Of a stretch of DNA of 64,000 nt, positions 23,307-36,460 are shown in pieces. Position 1 is the first letter of the stretch. Each line of letters opens with the position of its first letter. This stretch comes from Paraspadella gotoi (lineage: Eukaryota > Chaetognatha), in the NCBI GenBank assembly GCA_051294375.1, contig CM119266.1:23522776-23586775 (forward strand). Direction: 5' to 3'. Under the pieces are notes generated by a model. The model made no database searches. It saw only the letters and a list, made by a program, of their open reading frames with translations, and was not told where the DNA came from. A program made the position numbers and the translations under genes.

Positions 23307-23999
23307 CTCCGCCCCCTACTCGCCGCCGCCCCGCGACCCTCCAGCGCTCCATTTCGGCAAAGTCCCGTCGTGCGTCTCTCTCGTCTCTCTCTCCCTCCAT
23401 GTCTCCCCTTCTTTGTTCTCCGTCCCTCGTCTCTCTCTGTTCTCGACCCGTAGTCACGTGACATGTGCGTGAACATCACTCGCAGGACGCTGCGGCGTGA
23501 CTTTTTGACGCCGGAAGACGTTCGTCAAGTGTCCAAGAGAGAGAGAGAGATGAAGAGAGAGAGAGAGAGAGAGAGAGATCAGAAAACGTGAGGCGTTTTT
23601 ACGATCCTTTCGGTCATTTACGATCCAACTCATGACGTCCTCACGAGCGCGTCACTAACTCGCAAAAGTGGGCGTGGCCGCTGGTCATCGAAAAGGAAGT
23701 TGTCACGAGAAAAGTATTGCAAAGCTGGTGAACGAAGCAAGGAATCTCTGAATGGTGAATATTGTTTGGATCAAGTTTATCGATTGTTGTGAAATAAAAT
23801 ATGTTTCCCTCATAATCTCCCATTTTTGACTACAATAGTTTTTGTTTCTAAATGTGAATGACTGGAAATTACGTATAATAAGCTAAAATGTTATTTCGTG
23901 AATTACACTGTAAGAGAGAACCGCTTATCCACGATCCAATCCCCCTAACTTGAGACTCAACCGGAGATGCTGTCACGGCAAGTCGGGTGGCCACTAACG

Positions 24000-24115
24000 C
24001 TACGTCTGACGTAAAGGATCACGTGATTGGTCGGCAATCGGGTGGCCAATCACGTGACATCTCACATGACCAATCACGTGACAGATCGGACGTCGCGACG
24101 TAAGACGTCGATGAG
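24000..24115. promoter_or_regulatory. Triple CCAAT/CACGTG cluster with CRE-like sites
   Basis: CCAATCACGTGA-type composites occur three times: inverted at 24018-24030 and direct at 24046-24058 and 24070-24082. GACGTC follows at 24089-24094 and 24104-24109, with TGACGTA at 24008-24014. CCAAT binds NF-Y, CACGTG binds bHLH-zip factors, and GACGTC is a CREB/ATF core. This arrangement resembles a CpG-type promoter or enhancer. The cluster is recognisable, with indels, at 36140-36265. No adjacent open frame indicates which transcript it would serve. Confidence 0.45.
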
Positions 24116-24175
24116 ATGTAAATCATCTGGGAGGAGAGATTATGAAGGAGAGAAGAACTTGAGTGTTTTTGATAT

Positions 24176-25285
24176 GAGGATTTGAGCGACGCGCGCTACG
24201 CACATGGGGAACAATATTTGTATTTAAATCTAATTTGTTGGGAAAATTATGAAGTTACGAGGAAGACGACGATTATGACGACGAAGACGACGAGCGGCCT
24301 TCATAAGATTACAAGAGACACTGTTGGTACTATCGTTTTTTGTTTGCTTTGTTTGTTGTTTGTTTGTTTTTTATATATTAGTAGAACTTTCTAAAATTCA
24401 TTAACTACATTGAGTTTTTTAAATTCCAAGAAACCTATAAGGAAGAAAAATTGAAAGATAAATTTACAATGGATTCTGAGGACTTTCCTCGGGGAGAACA
24501 AAGGGGAAAAAACGATTAAAACAAGTCAAAAATAACTTAAATTCGGATTACGAAAAACTCAAGCGATTTAAGACTACGAACAATTGGAGAATGCTCAAGC
24601 GATTTGGGCCGAAGATCTGGACAGTACGGAGGTAGTAGAAGAAAAGAAGTAAGTAGATGCTGAAAACGAAAGTGAGTTGAATTGAAAAAAACGGAAAAGG
24701 TGACGTGAACTACAGGTAGCTCAATGAACGAAAAGAGGAATCTAAGGCCCGAGTCGAACACGAATCCACGTTCCTCCCTATGGGACTAAATTAAAGGCGC
24801 GCGAAGGGAAGAGGTAAATGTCCGGAGTTCATTAATTAAAAAGAAGGAAGGTATCGAAGGGCGAATCTGTTTCGGTGAACAATCGAAAGTTGTACGAAAT
24901 CCCGAAGTGAAAATGTTATCTTTTAATTCATTAGGTACTCGTTAATTTTGTATTAAATTAGTTCCCACATAAAGCATTGCCAGGTTCAGTAAAAGCAACG
25001 AATTGAGAAAAAAAACAAACTAATTGGTCCTAAAAAAAATTTGGTTATCCAATTTTAAAATTTAATCCAACGAGGAAAATAAAACTGTTTTTCTTTTAAC
25101 TCTTCGTAATTGTTACAGAATCCGAAACTCGTTGTTTGCGAATGTTAAATTACGCAAATCTAATTCTTCCACATCATGCTCCCGTTTTACCGCCGATCGC
25201 TTATCGTCCCATATTTACAAGATACGATGCAAAAAAAGAGATTTCAAGCAACTTTCTTTCGCAATTGAATCATACGCGTACATCT
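24176..25285. other. Single-copy interval absent from the second copy
   Basis: Moderately AT-rich, with a (GAC)n-like tract at 24255-24295. The collinear copy jumps over this interval (and the CT run after it) from about 24170 to about 25535. No gene recognised. Confidence 0.5.
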
Positions 25286-25318
25286 TCACTCTCTTTCTCT
25301 CTCTCTCTCTCTCACAGT

Positions 25319-25351
<33 letters not shown>

Positions 25352-25410
25352 GCTCGTCTCCTCTCTATCTCTCTCGTCTTCATCTCTCTCTCATCCTTAC
25401 TTCTCTCTCC

Positions 25411-25442
<32 letters not shown>

Positions 25443-25470
25443 GTCTCTCTTTCTCTCTCATTCTGTCTCC
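25286..25470. repeat. Interrupted (CT)n tract
   Basis: A long pyrimidine tract followed, after a 25-N gap, by (GA)n at 25535-25565. Confidence 0.93.
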
Positions 25471-25509
25471 ATTGTTCCTTCTTACATTTCAACCCTCCCC
25501 TCTCCTCAA

Positions 25510-25534
25510 NNNNNNNNNNNNNNNNNNNNNNNNN
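25510..25534. other. Assembly gap, 25 N
   Basis: A placeholder between a CT tract and a GA tract. Confidence 0.98.
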
Positions 25535-25568
<34 letters not shown>

Positions 25569-26023
25569 GAAGAGAAATTTATGGACGAAAATTTTTTTTC
25601 TTTCCCTCGCTCTCAATTGAAAGAAGTAAAAAAAGGAAAGGAAAAATAATCGGGTCAGAAGTGGAAAAGCGGAGAAAAAAAGGAAAAAAAAAGAAAAAAA
25701 AAGGAAGAAAACGAAGAGAAATAGGGAAGGGTATAAATAATTCGATAGAAACGATTTTGGTAAAAGTGGATATATCGGCCTCGACCGGTGAGAAGGGGAA
25801 AGGCGAGAAAACCTTGTTTCCCTTAACGACGAAATTCGCCCTTCCCTCGGGGCGGAGGGGGGGGGAGTGTCATTTCTAAATTCGAGACGGTTTCATGCCT
25901 TCATATTTTTTAATTGAATCTCAATTTTTCCGCAATAACTGTACGAGTTTTTTTTTCTTCGAAATAATCGTTACAAGGGGAATCTGCGTTATTTTTCAAT
26001 TTAACACGTAAAACACATTTAAT

Positions 26024-26073
<50 letters not shown>

Positions 26074-26168
26074 CTTGCTTCGCCCGCCATGGCTTCATTC
26101 CGCATTCGTTTGATCAGCCTCCGTGCGGCGAAGATGATAATTCAATGTCATCCGCCCCTCGGGCCGCC

Positions 26169-26204
26169 GGGGCCGAGTCAGGGGCCGCGTCAGGGGCCGC
26201 GTCA
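26169..26204. repeat. 12-bp GC-rich minisatellite, three units
   Basis: GGGGCCGAGTCA then GGGGCCGCGTCA twice, in tandem. In the plus frame it reads ESGAASGAAS, but no gene can be built around it. Confidence 0.85.
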
Positions 26205-27287
26205 GCCAAGTCAAGCTGCGGGGGGAGAAGTGGGAGATGGTGGAGGGAATCCGCGCTCGAAAGAGTAGAACAGCAAGGTACAGCAGACGCAGAATTTCGA
26301 ATTTAACAATGAAAATGTTTTTTTGACATGACGTGTAATAATAAAACGTAAGTTATTTGATCACGATTCTATTTCTTGCTTACATTAAACGCTGTTTGTC
26401 ATGCAAGAACATAGATGTTTGTAATTATCAATGTGACCAAAATATTGCATGCGATTGCTCAACGATTACTGTATTTCCAGAAGATCTGATTCATTCATTT
26501 TCTTTATGAGATCGTTTAGGAATTGTCGTTAAGTTCTGGGCCAGGATAGAGGATTTATCTGAGATCAGAACACTAAAGATTGATCGATCTGATAAGAGTT
26601 GGCAAAAACAATTATAGACAATACGAAGAAAATGTTTTTTTGGATCACTTAAAGCATTTTTTTTTTTCGAGTCCACCCGAACAGTTAAACTATCACTCAA
26701 CACTCCCACTCAATGGTAGTCGTATCTTTCAGCACCCCTTTTCTTCGAAACACCTCTAAGAAGAAGTTCAAAGGCCCGCACACAGAACAGCCGCTGTCGC
26801 AGGAGCGTAAGCAGCAGTCAGAGCTCCAACGATACTGCAGCGCAGCAGCGGCGGCGGCGTAAAAAAAAATGAAGAAAAAAAAAAGAATTCTCGATATGAG
26901 ATTCTGAAGACGAATGACACGGACGAGAAGAGGAAGAGGATGAGGAGAAAAAGAAGTAATAAAAGGAGGAAGAGAAAGAGGAAGAAGAGCGAGAAGGAAA
27001 CGAGGAAAACAGTGGAAAGCGTCGAACGGTTTTTTATAACCAATAGAATTGTTTTGAGGAAACACTCGTGACGTTTGAGAGAATGAGTTTGGACCAATCG
27101 GAAACGAGTTGGTTTTGACGTGACGTGAAGAGGATGATGTATGAGAGTGTAGCGGCTAAGAGAGAGAGAGAGAAAAAGAGAAAGAGAGAGAGACAGTGAG
27201 AGAGAGAGGTTGATATTTCATCATACATGAATCAAACATCAGTAGAAAGAGAAAGATGGAGAGAAGAAAGAAAGAAAGAAAGAAAGA

Positions 27288-27687
27288 NNNNNNNNNNNNN
27301 NNNNNNNNNNNNNNNNNNNNNNNNNNNNNNNNNNNNNNNNNNNNNNNNNNNNNNNNNNNNNNNNNNNNNNNNNNNNNNNNNNNNNNNNNNNNNNNNNNNN
27401 NNNNNNNNNNNNNNNNNNNNNNNNNNNNNNNNNNNNNNNNNNNNNNNNNNNNNNNNNNNNNNNNNNNNNNNNNNNNNNNNNNNNNNNNNNNNNNNNNNNN
27501 NNNNNNNNNNNNNNNNNNNNNNNNNNNNNNNNNNNNNNNNNNNNNNNNNNNNNNNNNNNNNNNNNNNNNNNNNNNNNNNNNNNNNNNNNNNNNNNNNNNN
27601 NNNNNNNNNNNNNNNNNNNNNNNNNNNNNNNNNNNNNNNNNNNNNNNNNNNNNNNNNNNNNNNNNNNNNNNNNNNNNNNNNNNNNNN
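27288..27687. other. Assembly gap, 400 N
   Basis: A sized gap between an (AAAG)n start and a (TCG)n array; the second copy spans it with GA-rich DNA (about 38690-39040). Confidence 0.98.
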
Positions 27688-28365
27688 CGTCTAAATCGTC
27701 GTCGTCGTCGTCGTCCTCGTCGTCGTCGTCGTCCTTCCTCAATCTCATTCCCTCCTCAGGTTTTAATCGGAACATTACCCGTCCCTCGATCAGAGAAGGA
27801 ATGAGAATATAAAGAAGGAAAAAAAAAAGGGGGGGGGGAAAAACTCACTAAAATATCTCATAAAACCTTTCGTAACTATTTGAGAATTGAGCTCAAATAC
27901 GTACGCAACTATAATAAAAATTTTAGGTACATTTCTGTCAATAAGAACATAGAGATTGAAAAGCAAAATCCTGAAAGAACTTGTCAGAAGTTTTATACCC
28001 CTCTAGATTTAATCCAAACTATTAATAAGATATATCCTTCTATTGTGGAGTAAATATATGTGAAGTAGATAATCAATCGGTAGTATGTTAAAGAACTGTA
28101 ATTTCCTAACAGTGTCCTCACCCAAAACCCCAAGAACCTCACCCAAAAACCCGCGTCTCTCGATCATTTTGTTTTTCGTGTCGAAAACCACAAAGAATAA
28201 TTGAATGGCCTCTTTTCTTTCGTTTTTATCCAAACTATCATCTCTGCTTCGCTGTAGGTCTCCCCGCGACTCCATAACTCAGGGTGATAAAATTAACTCC
28301 CCAATCATAAAAGTCACAATCAATGTCAACCCTCCTCGACGAAGGCTGAAGGATGAGGCAACGTT

Positions 28366-28412
<47 letters not shown>

Positions 28413-28607
28413 AACTTTTTTATGCTTTTGTACCGTTTGCGCCGAAAAGAAAGAATAATAAATAAAAGAAAAAAAAAACTCGCGAAAAAAAAGAAAGAAG
28501 GAGCATCAAGCGAATTCTTCAAAATAATGAGGCGAGTAAAAGAAAGAGAGGAGGGACTGAAAAAAACGCGAGTATAGAAGATAGAAAGAAAAAAAAAGAA
28601 AGAAAAT

Positions 28608-28608
28608 G

Positions 28609-28648
<40 letters not shown>

Positions 28649-28698
28649 AAATAAATAAATAAATAAAATAAAATAAATAATAAATAATAAATAAATAA

Positions 28699-28729
<31 letters not shown>

Positions 28730-28732
28730 ATA

Positions 28733-28767
<35 letters not shown>

Positions 28768-28768
28768 A
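28608..28768. repeat. (AAAT)n microsatellite
   Basis: About 40 AAAT/ATAA units; the second copy shows a heavily interrupted version (40265-40560). Confidence 0.95.
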
Positions 28769-29310
28769 GAAAGAAGAAGAAGAAGAAAGAAAGAAAGAAA
28801 GAATAGAAAGAATGGAAAGAAAAAATTAAAGAAAAGAAGAAAAGAAAAGCAGGAAATTATGAAAGAAGAAAGAAAGCAAGCATACAAATCAGTCAGCCAA
28901 CAAGCAATCAAGCAGGCAAGCAAACAGCGAAATTAGGATTAACAAAAAAAAAAAAAAGAAAGAAAGAAAAAAAAAGTAAGGAAGAAAGGATATTTCTTCT
29001 TTTCAATCTCCTCTGAGAAAATTGGTTATTTTCTGTTTGGAAAAGAAAAAGGTAACGAAAGGGGAACGAAGATTCTCTTCAACAAAGAAATACATATTTT
29101 TTAAAGTTGTCCCTTTCGTCGCTAAAAGTCGTTGAACCATAGTGAATATTTTTTTTTTTTTTGCATTGTCTGCGATTGCTTTTTTTTTCTTTTGCCGAAT
29201 TCTAATGAAATACTGTTGCTTTATTCTTTAATCAAAATTCGGAACTAATGGCATTAGTTAAATGTCGGAGATTGATTTCACCTGTCAAACGAATCGAAAC
29301 TCGGGGTCTC

Positions 29311-29689
29311 TCTCTCTCTCAAAAACTGTATAGAGAGAGAGACATCGGATGTGAATGTAGAGAGAGATACGCATACAGAAGAGAGAGGGAGAGAGAGAGA
29401 GCGAGATGAAGGAGAACGCTAGAGAGAGAGATGAGAGGAGAGAGAGAGAGAGAGAGAGGAGAGAGGGAAGAGAGAGACGAAGAGAAATTGTTTTGACAAA
29501 GAAATATTTTTGTTCCGCGAGACGGATTGCTTCAAAAAATCGCGACATTTTACAGCCCGACGTAGCCTATCGTGCTCGCATTGACGGATGAATAGGGGGA
29601 GTTGGAAATGTGCGGGAGCGGGGGAGGGAGAAGGTCTTGCGGGGGAAGGGGGAGTGGGCCAAAGAATGCATGAGTTTGGGTTAAGGCGG
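29311..29689. other. GA-rich then G-rich unique stretch
   Basis: Interrupted GA tracts (29330-29480) are followed by a G-rich segment (29594-29705) with many runs of three to five G. No gene recognised. Confidence 0.5.
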
Positions 29690-29705
29690 GAGGGTAGGGT
29701 TAAGG
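29594..29705 (+). other. G-rich segment able to form G-quadruplexes
   Basis: Contains GGGAGCGGGGGAGGG and GGGGGAAGGGGGAGTGGG within about 70 bp. In the related copy this position is inside the 49989-50306 gap, consistent with a sequencing dropout. Confidence 0.6.
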
Positions 29706-31990
29706 GGTTTGTGGGCGTTTGGAAAATGGTAATGGGGCAAAGGATTAGAAAATATTGGATTAAATGTTAATTTTAAAAATCCGTTCAAAGATATAGCACG
29801 ATTTCGAAGAATTTTGTCAAATTCATTGTTAAAAAAATATTAATTTTAGTGATCAAAATAACGTCCTAAGTCAATTACCAAAAGGATAAAGAAAAGATGT
29901 TAGAGGGGAAAGGAAATGATGGCAGTGCACTTAAAAATTATTTTTGAAATTTAAAAGGGAAAACAAGAAAAAGCACATAGCTACATGCGAATGCACGAAG
30001 CCGAGAAGGCAAACGAGTTAAAGGGGAAGGAAAGTGAGAAAGAGAGGCTAAAATGACAAATAAAGATTTTCGCCTTTCTCCTCTAAACCAAAAATCTAAG
30101 TTGAAAGGAAGAAAAACAGAAGGAAAAATCGGCGGGGGATGCGACCGACCGCTCTCGAAGACCCGGGGGGTTGTAAACATCCGAAGGCAAGGACAAGGGA
30201 AAAAGGGGAATGTATACCTGTCGCGCCCGGTGCGCTAGGTGAGGAGGTAACGAGAATAAAGTGAGAAAGAAGAAAAATAAGCGTAGGTGGGTTGGGGATT
30301 ATAATCAAAGAGAGAGAGAAAGAGAGAGAGAAGAGAGAGAGACGAGGAAGAGAGTAGAGAGAAGAGGATCAGAGAGAAAGAGAAAGAGAGAGAGAGAGAG
30401 AGAAAGAGAGAAACACACGATGCGCTCGTGTACTGAAACACCACATTTGAGTAACGACAGAGAGACAAAAAAAAAAAAATCTGGAAGCAGGAGCCGGGAA
30501 AAGGAAAAAATTGATTGTTTCAAGATGGAGAAGCAGCTTCTCGCTGTGGGATACGAAATCGAGGGAAAAGGGGCCAAAGATTAGAAGTTGGGGAGAGACC
30601 AAAACAAAGACAAAGAAGTAAAACAGAAAACCGCTGAGCGGCTGCGCTGTGCGTGGGAGAGAGAGATTATGGAAGAGGAGCACAGATACGGAAGAAGAGA
30701 GACGAAGAGAAAGAGAGGAAGAAAAGAGAGATGAGAGGAAAGGAGATGAGGAGAGAGAGAGAGAAGAGAGAGGAGGGAGAGAGAGCGAAAAAACGTTAAA
30801 AAAGGATTGCATTGTGATAATATAACTTTAAAAGATAAAACTTTTTTTTTCCTTCTTATCATCCGCCCTTCCAGGTGTTCCCTTTAACCACGGAACCTTT
30901 TTGTAAGAACATAGACCTGTCGAAATGTCCACACATTTATTTCAAAGATGGCCTCATTTTTTTTAATTTTAGTTTTTTTTTTTTTTCGTTTTCTTTCGCT
31001 TTCGCTTTGAATAGACTTTTCACTCTGCGTGCTCCCTCAGATACTTTTTAAAAATAAAAAAAGTTTAAAATAACATAAAAAAAAAACCAAGAATTTTTTA
31101 TTTTTACCATTTTGTCCCGGGTTCCCCCGGCTGGGTATTAAATCAGCCTTACGCCTTTTTCCGTAGGCCAGTTCGCTTTTTTCCGGCTTTAAACCTATAA
31201 AATTTAACTCTCTCAAACTTTCCACTGTGTTGTTATCTTTACTGGTTCTTTCCATGTTACGTCGCGTAGGGCACCGTCTCTATCCGTTTTGTCTCTCTAC
31301 TCTCTTTTTCCTCTTTTTTGTTTATTTTTTCTTAATTTTTTATTTGTTTTAAATATTTCTCCTGCATTTCTTTCATTTCCACCGCTTTTTCTCTACACTC
31401 ACGCCCTTCGAAACTAGTAAGCCCGCGGTCGACCGCACTCACACATACCGCACCCAGTCAACCACCCCCCCCACCTGGCCCCCTACCCACCCTTCCTAGT
31501 GACCCCCCTGGAATGTCCATCACAACCCGATCGCGTGGCCCTCATCTACCTACACATCCGCTTTTTTCGAGTGTGGTGGGGAATGGGGACAGCGTGGAGT
31601 GGGCGTGTTGGGGTGAATGTATATACCTCATTAGTAGCTAATAGATTGATTAAAAGATTTACGGCGAAATGGCCGTCAAGTAGACGATTGAACATAAGGA
31701 GAAATTAATTGATTAATGCATACTTTAAATTATCGGGTAGATTTAAATGATTAGGTAATATGGTCCCAGAAATAATTATATTTAATCTTATAATATAATA
31801 GTCCATAAGATCCTTGTACTGATACTGCATTAACTGGATAACTACTTCATGGCTGTGATAGCAAATATATTAATAAAAGTATGTATATGTTATGGTACAA
31901 AAATATTAATTTCAGTCTCAAACAGGGAAACGGAGAATGTCGGTCAAGTGTAGGTACTACGACGAGGAAATGCTCTCGCCGGTCTCCGCT
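29690..31990. repeat. Triplicated block, copy 1
   Basis: Collinear with 50307-52431 and, in its later part, with 52457-54010. This copy carries extra single bases relative to the other two. Includes GA tracts (30308-30415, 30655-30785) and AT-rich DNA. Shared landmark: TCAGTCTCAAACAGGGAA near 31912. No gene seen. Confidence 0.85.
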
Positions 31991-32237
31991 CCTCTCCTCT
32001 CCTACTCTCTCTCTCCTCTCTTTCTCTCTCACGTCTCGTTTCTGTTCTCCTCTCCTCTCTCTCTCTCCTCTCTCTCTCTCGTCGTGTCGCTCTCCTCCCT
32101 CTGTCTCCTGGAGTGCAGGCCCGACCGACTCTTCGCCTCTCGCTGCCTTGGATTGGAGGGACGGCACTCTGTGTGTAGGCTGCGGTGACTGAGAAACAAA
32201 AAAGGCGTACCAATTGGCGGATTGGATTAATAAGAGC
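31991..32237. other. CT-rich tract and short complex segment
   Basis: Interrupted CT repeats (31991-32100) followed by about 130 bp of complex GC-richer DNA and a 25-N gap. No gene recognised. Confidence 0.5.
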
Positions 32238-32262
32238 NNNNNNNNNNNNNNNNNNNNNNNNN
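32238..32262. other. Assembly gap, 25 N
   Basis: Placeholder gap. Confidence 0.98.
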
Positions 32263-33470
<1,208 letters not shown>

Positions 33471-33552
33471 TGGCCTCATCTTTGAGAAAAAAAAAAGGCC
33501 GCCCTCGACGAATGGCGACCGAGTAAATTTTTAAAAAACAGAAAAAAGGATG

Positions 33553-35547
33553 AGAAAAAAAAACGTGAAAAATAAAAAGTGGAACGTAAAATATTCGAAG
33601 GAGATGCGGATTCCACATAAAATTAAAGCGGAAGTTTGCTCGTTCCCGGCGATAATTCAAACGAAGGTGTGTGTGAGTGTGTGTGGTGCGCCATTTATTT
33701 GCGGTGGGCGTGTGAATAGATTTTTCTTGTGGAGCGTCCCGAGGAGTCCAGTGATTTCGCAATGCAACAAATCTACGCCTCTCCGGGTGGTCCGAGTATG
33801 AACGGTCATCCAGGAATCATCGGCGTGACTTGAATGACACAACACATTACCTTCTCGTAATAGCTGATTAACATATTTCTTTTTTTTTTTTGTTATCCTA
33901 CAAATTAAGCCTCAGTAGTACATAGTGACTCTCTAAATTCAGGTGACGTTATGATAATATTTTCTACTTAAAGGTTTGCGCGCCTATTGTATTGATCTGC
34001 TCACTACTTCCGCTTTTGATTATCTACGAATTATTGTCATGCATTAGGAGTACATGGATGACATTCTAATAATTTTTTTTTTTTTGAAAAAAGTAAAAAA
34101 AAATGTAAAAACAGTTATTTGTTTCATAAGACAACTTTCTCGGACTCATTATCCAAGGCATATCATAACTTTCATATGTATTTCTATACATATGGTTTTG
34201 CTAATTTTTATGAACTAACTTTTAAAATTCAGAATAAGCTTTGGTTCGCAAATGGGCAGCGTTTTTCTACGGCGATTTTAAAATTCTGTCTCTTCTCTCT
34301 TTCTGCGTCTCTCCATCGTCGTCTCTCTCTCGTGTCTCTCGTCTCTCCTCTCTCTCGTCTTCTGCTCTCGTGTCGTCTCTCTCTCTCTCTCTGCGCTTAC
34401 ACACGCTCGTCACAACACTTCAGCCTGTCCTCCCCTCATGCACACCCGTGCGGCAGGGGGAAAGCAAAGGAATACCGGTGAAAAAAGAACGAATTTCTCC
34501 GGAAGTCACAACGCGACGTCGAGACGAAAAGGGAAGAATGCGAGAACACAACGCCCTTGTCTCGAAGTGAATGAGAGAGAGAGAGAGGACGAGAAAAAAA
34601 AGAGAGAGAGAGAGAGAGTAGAGAGAGAGAGAGAGAGAGAAGAGAGAGGAGACGAGAGAGAGAGAAAAAAAAAAAGTAGAGGAGAGAGAGAGAGAGAGAT
34701 TAGGAGAGGGAGAGAGAGAGAGAGAGAGAAGAGAAAAAAAAAGAGGAGAGGAGAAGAGAGAGAGAGAGGAGAGAGAGAGAGCCAGAGAGAGAGAGAGATT
34801 AAGGGGTTGCAGAGAGACAGAGAAAGATAGAACGAAGTGAGAAAGAGAGGATAGAAAAAAACGAGCGAAAGAAAGAAAGAGTTAAAGAGACAAAGAAAAT
34901 TATAAACTTTTTAGCTGAAGCAACCATGCAAAGTATTTTAATGTATGCTTTATATTAAAGCGTGCGTTGCACTAAATGCGCATCGACATTCCGCTCCGCC
35001 TTCTTCTGCTTCCCACACTAAACGTCATGTACATTTCATTTGCCTTTTCCCTTTGAATGGACTTCCGCTGCTCCTATCCCTTCCGTCTCTCCCTGCTCTC
35101 TCTCTGGTCCCTTGCGTCGCAGATGAATGGCTTTCGGCATTTACGCTTTATTGCCTCCGTTCGTGCATGTCTTCTCTCGGGGTCAGCGTCTCTCTCTTCT
35201 GCTGCTCTCTGCTGCTCGTCAATCTCTCTCTCTCGTCTCTCTCTCTCTCTTCCTCCTTCTCTCGTCGTCTGCTCTCAACGCAGAACGCGCCGAGTCGATC
35301 CAGACTTCAAAAGAAAAAGTCGCCTTGCCGCCCGCGCGGAACCCCTCCAGCGCTCGCTTTCGCAAAGTCGCGTCTGGCGTCCTTCTCTCTCTCTCTCATT
35401 CGCATCATGTCCTCCGCTCTATTGTACTCCGTCCCCTCTCTCCTCTGTCTCGGAACCCGTAGCTTTCCACGTGACGTGCGTGCACAGTCATCGCAGGGAG
35501 CGCGGCGTGGACTGTTTGACGGCCGGATGAGACGTTCGTCAATGGTC

Positions 35548-35589
<42 letters not shown>

Positions 35590-36350
35590 GGAGAGAGGAG
35601 AGAGAGAGAGTAGAGAGAGGAGACGGAGAGCAGAAAAACGTGGAGGCGTTTTTAACCGATCCTATTCGGTCATCGGTTACGATCACCGTCCTGTTCCATG
35701 GGGACCGGGGGTTTTCCTCACGAGCGCGGTCCATAACGTCGCATAAGTGGGCGGTGGTCCGCTGGGTCTCCGATCGAAAAGGAGAGTTGTGCACGGAAGA
35801 AAAGTATTGCAAAGCTGGTCGAACGAAGCAGGGAATCTCTAAATGGTGAAGTATTGTTGTGGATGCAAGTTTATCTGATTGTTGGAAATAAAATATGTTT
35901 CCCTATAATCTCACCGCATTTTGGACGTGACAATAGTTTTGTTGTTGTTCTAATGATGGTGAATGATGGGAAATTACGTATAATAAGAGCTTAAAAATGT
36001 TAGGTTTCGTGAATTACAACACTGGTAAGAGGTAAGGAGACGGCGCTTATTCCACGATCAAGTCCCCCTAACTAGAGACTTGCAACGGAGATGGCCTGTC
36101 TGAAGCGGCAACGTCGGGTTGGGCCCAGCCTGACAGCGTACGTCTGCGTAAGGATCACGTGATTGGTCGGCAGATCGGGTGGGCCAATGCACGTGACATC
36201 GTCACATGACCAGTCACGATGGAGCAGAATCGGACGTGCGCGAACGGGTAGGTACGTCGATGAGAAGTGTTGAAGATGTGGATGTCTGGGGAGGAGAGAT
36301 TGATGATTGAGGAGAGGGGAGGGTTGAAATGTAAGAAGGACAATTGGAGA
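33553..36350. repeat. Large duplication, copy B, part 1
   Basis: The noisy counterpart of 21713-24175. In the CACGTG region the differences are mainly single-base insertions. Between shared anchors it is 7-18% longer than copy A. It supplies sequence for the 909-N gap: CT-rich at 34286-34405 and 35090-35270, GA-rich at 34570-34800. Confidence 0.9.
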
Positions 36351-36460
36351 AGCAATGAGAAGGAAAGAGAGAGAGAGAGAGAGAAGAGAGAGGAGTAGAG
36401 AGAGCGAGAGAGAGAGAGAGAGAAGAGGAGAAGAGAGGAGAGAGAGAGAGAGAGAGAGAG
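36351..36460. repeat. GA tract at a jump in the duplicated copy
   Basis: Here copy B passes from sequence matching about 24170 to sequence matching about 25535 through GA repeats, omitting roughly 1.4 kb. Confidence 0.8.

Larger units (their letters stand above)
21713..24175. repeat. Large duplication, copy A, part 1
   Basis: Collinear with 33553-36330. Landmarks include a GTGTGTGAGTG dinucleotide tract (21820-21840), CTCCAGCGCTC near 23338 and the CACGTG cluster at 24.0 kb. Has a 909-N gap (22398-23306), which the other copy spans. No coding gene. Confidence 0.9.
25535..29310. repeat. Large duplication, copy A, part 2
   Basis: Collinear with 36450-41215. Contains (CT)n at 26026-26070, a GGGGCCG-rich 12-bp tandem repeat (26169-26204), a 400-N gap (27288-27687), (TCG)n at 27693-27735, (CT)n at 28367-28410 and (AAAT)n at 28608-28768. 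Open frames are repeat translations. Confidence 0.9.

Noticed and set aside
22325-23479. Very long frames (355-384 codons) on both strands
   Set aside because: They are open only because they span a 909-N gap.
28519-28923. Hydrophobic, membrane-like frame
   Set aside because: YLFI/FIYL periodicity comes from the (AAAT)n array.
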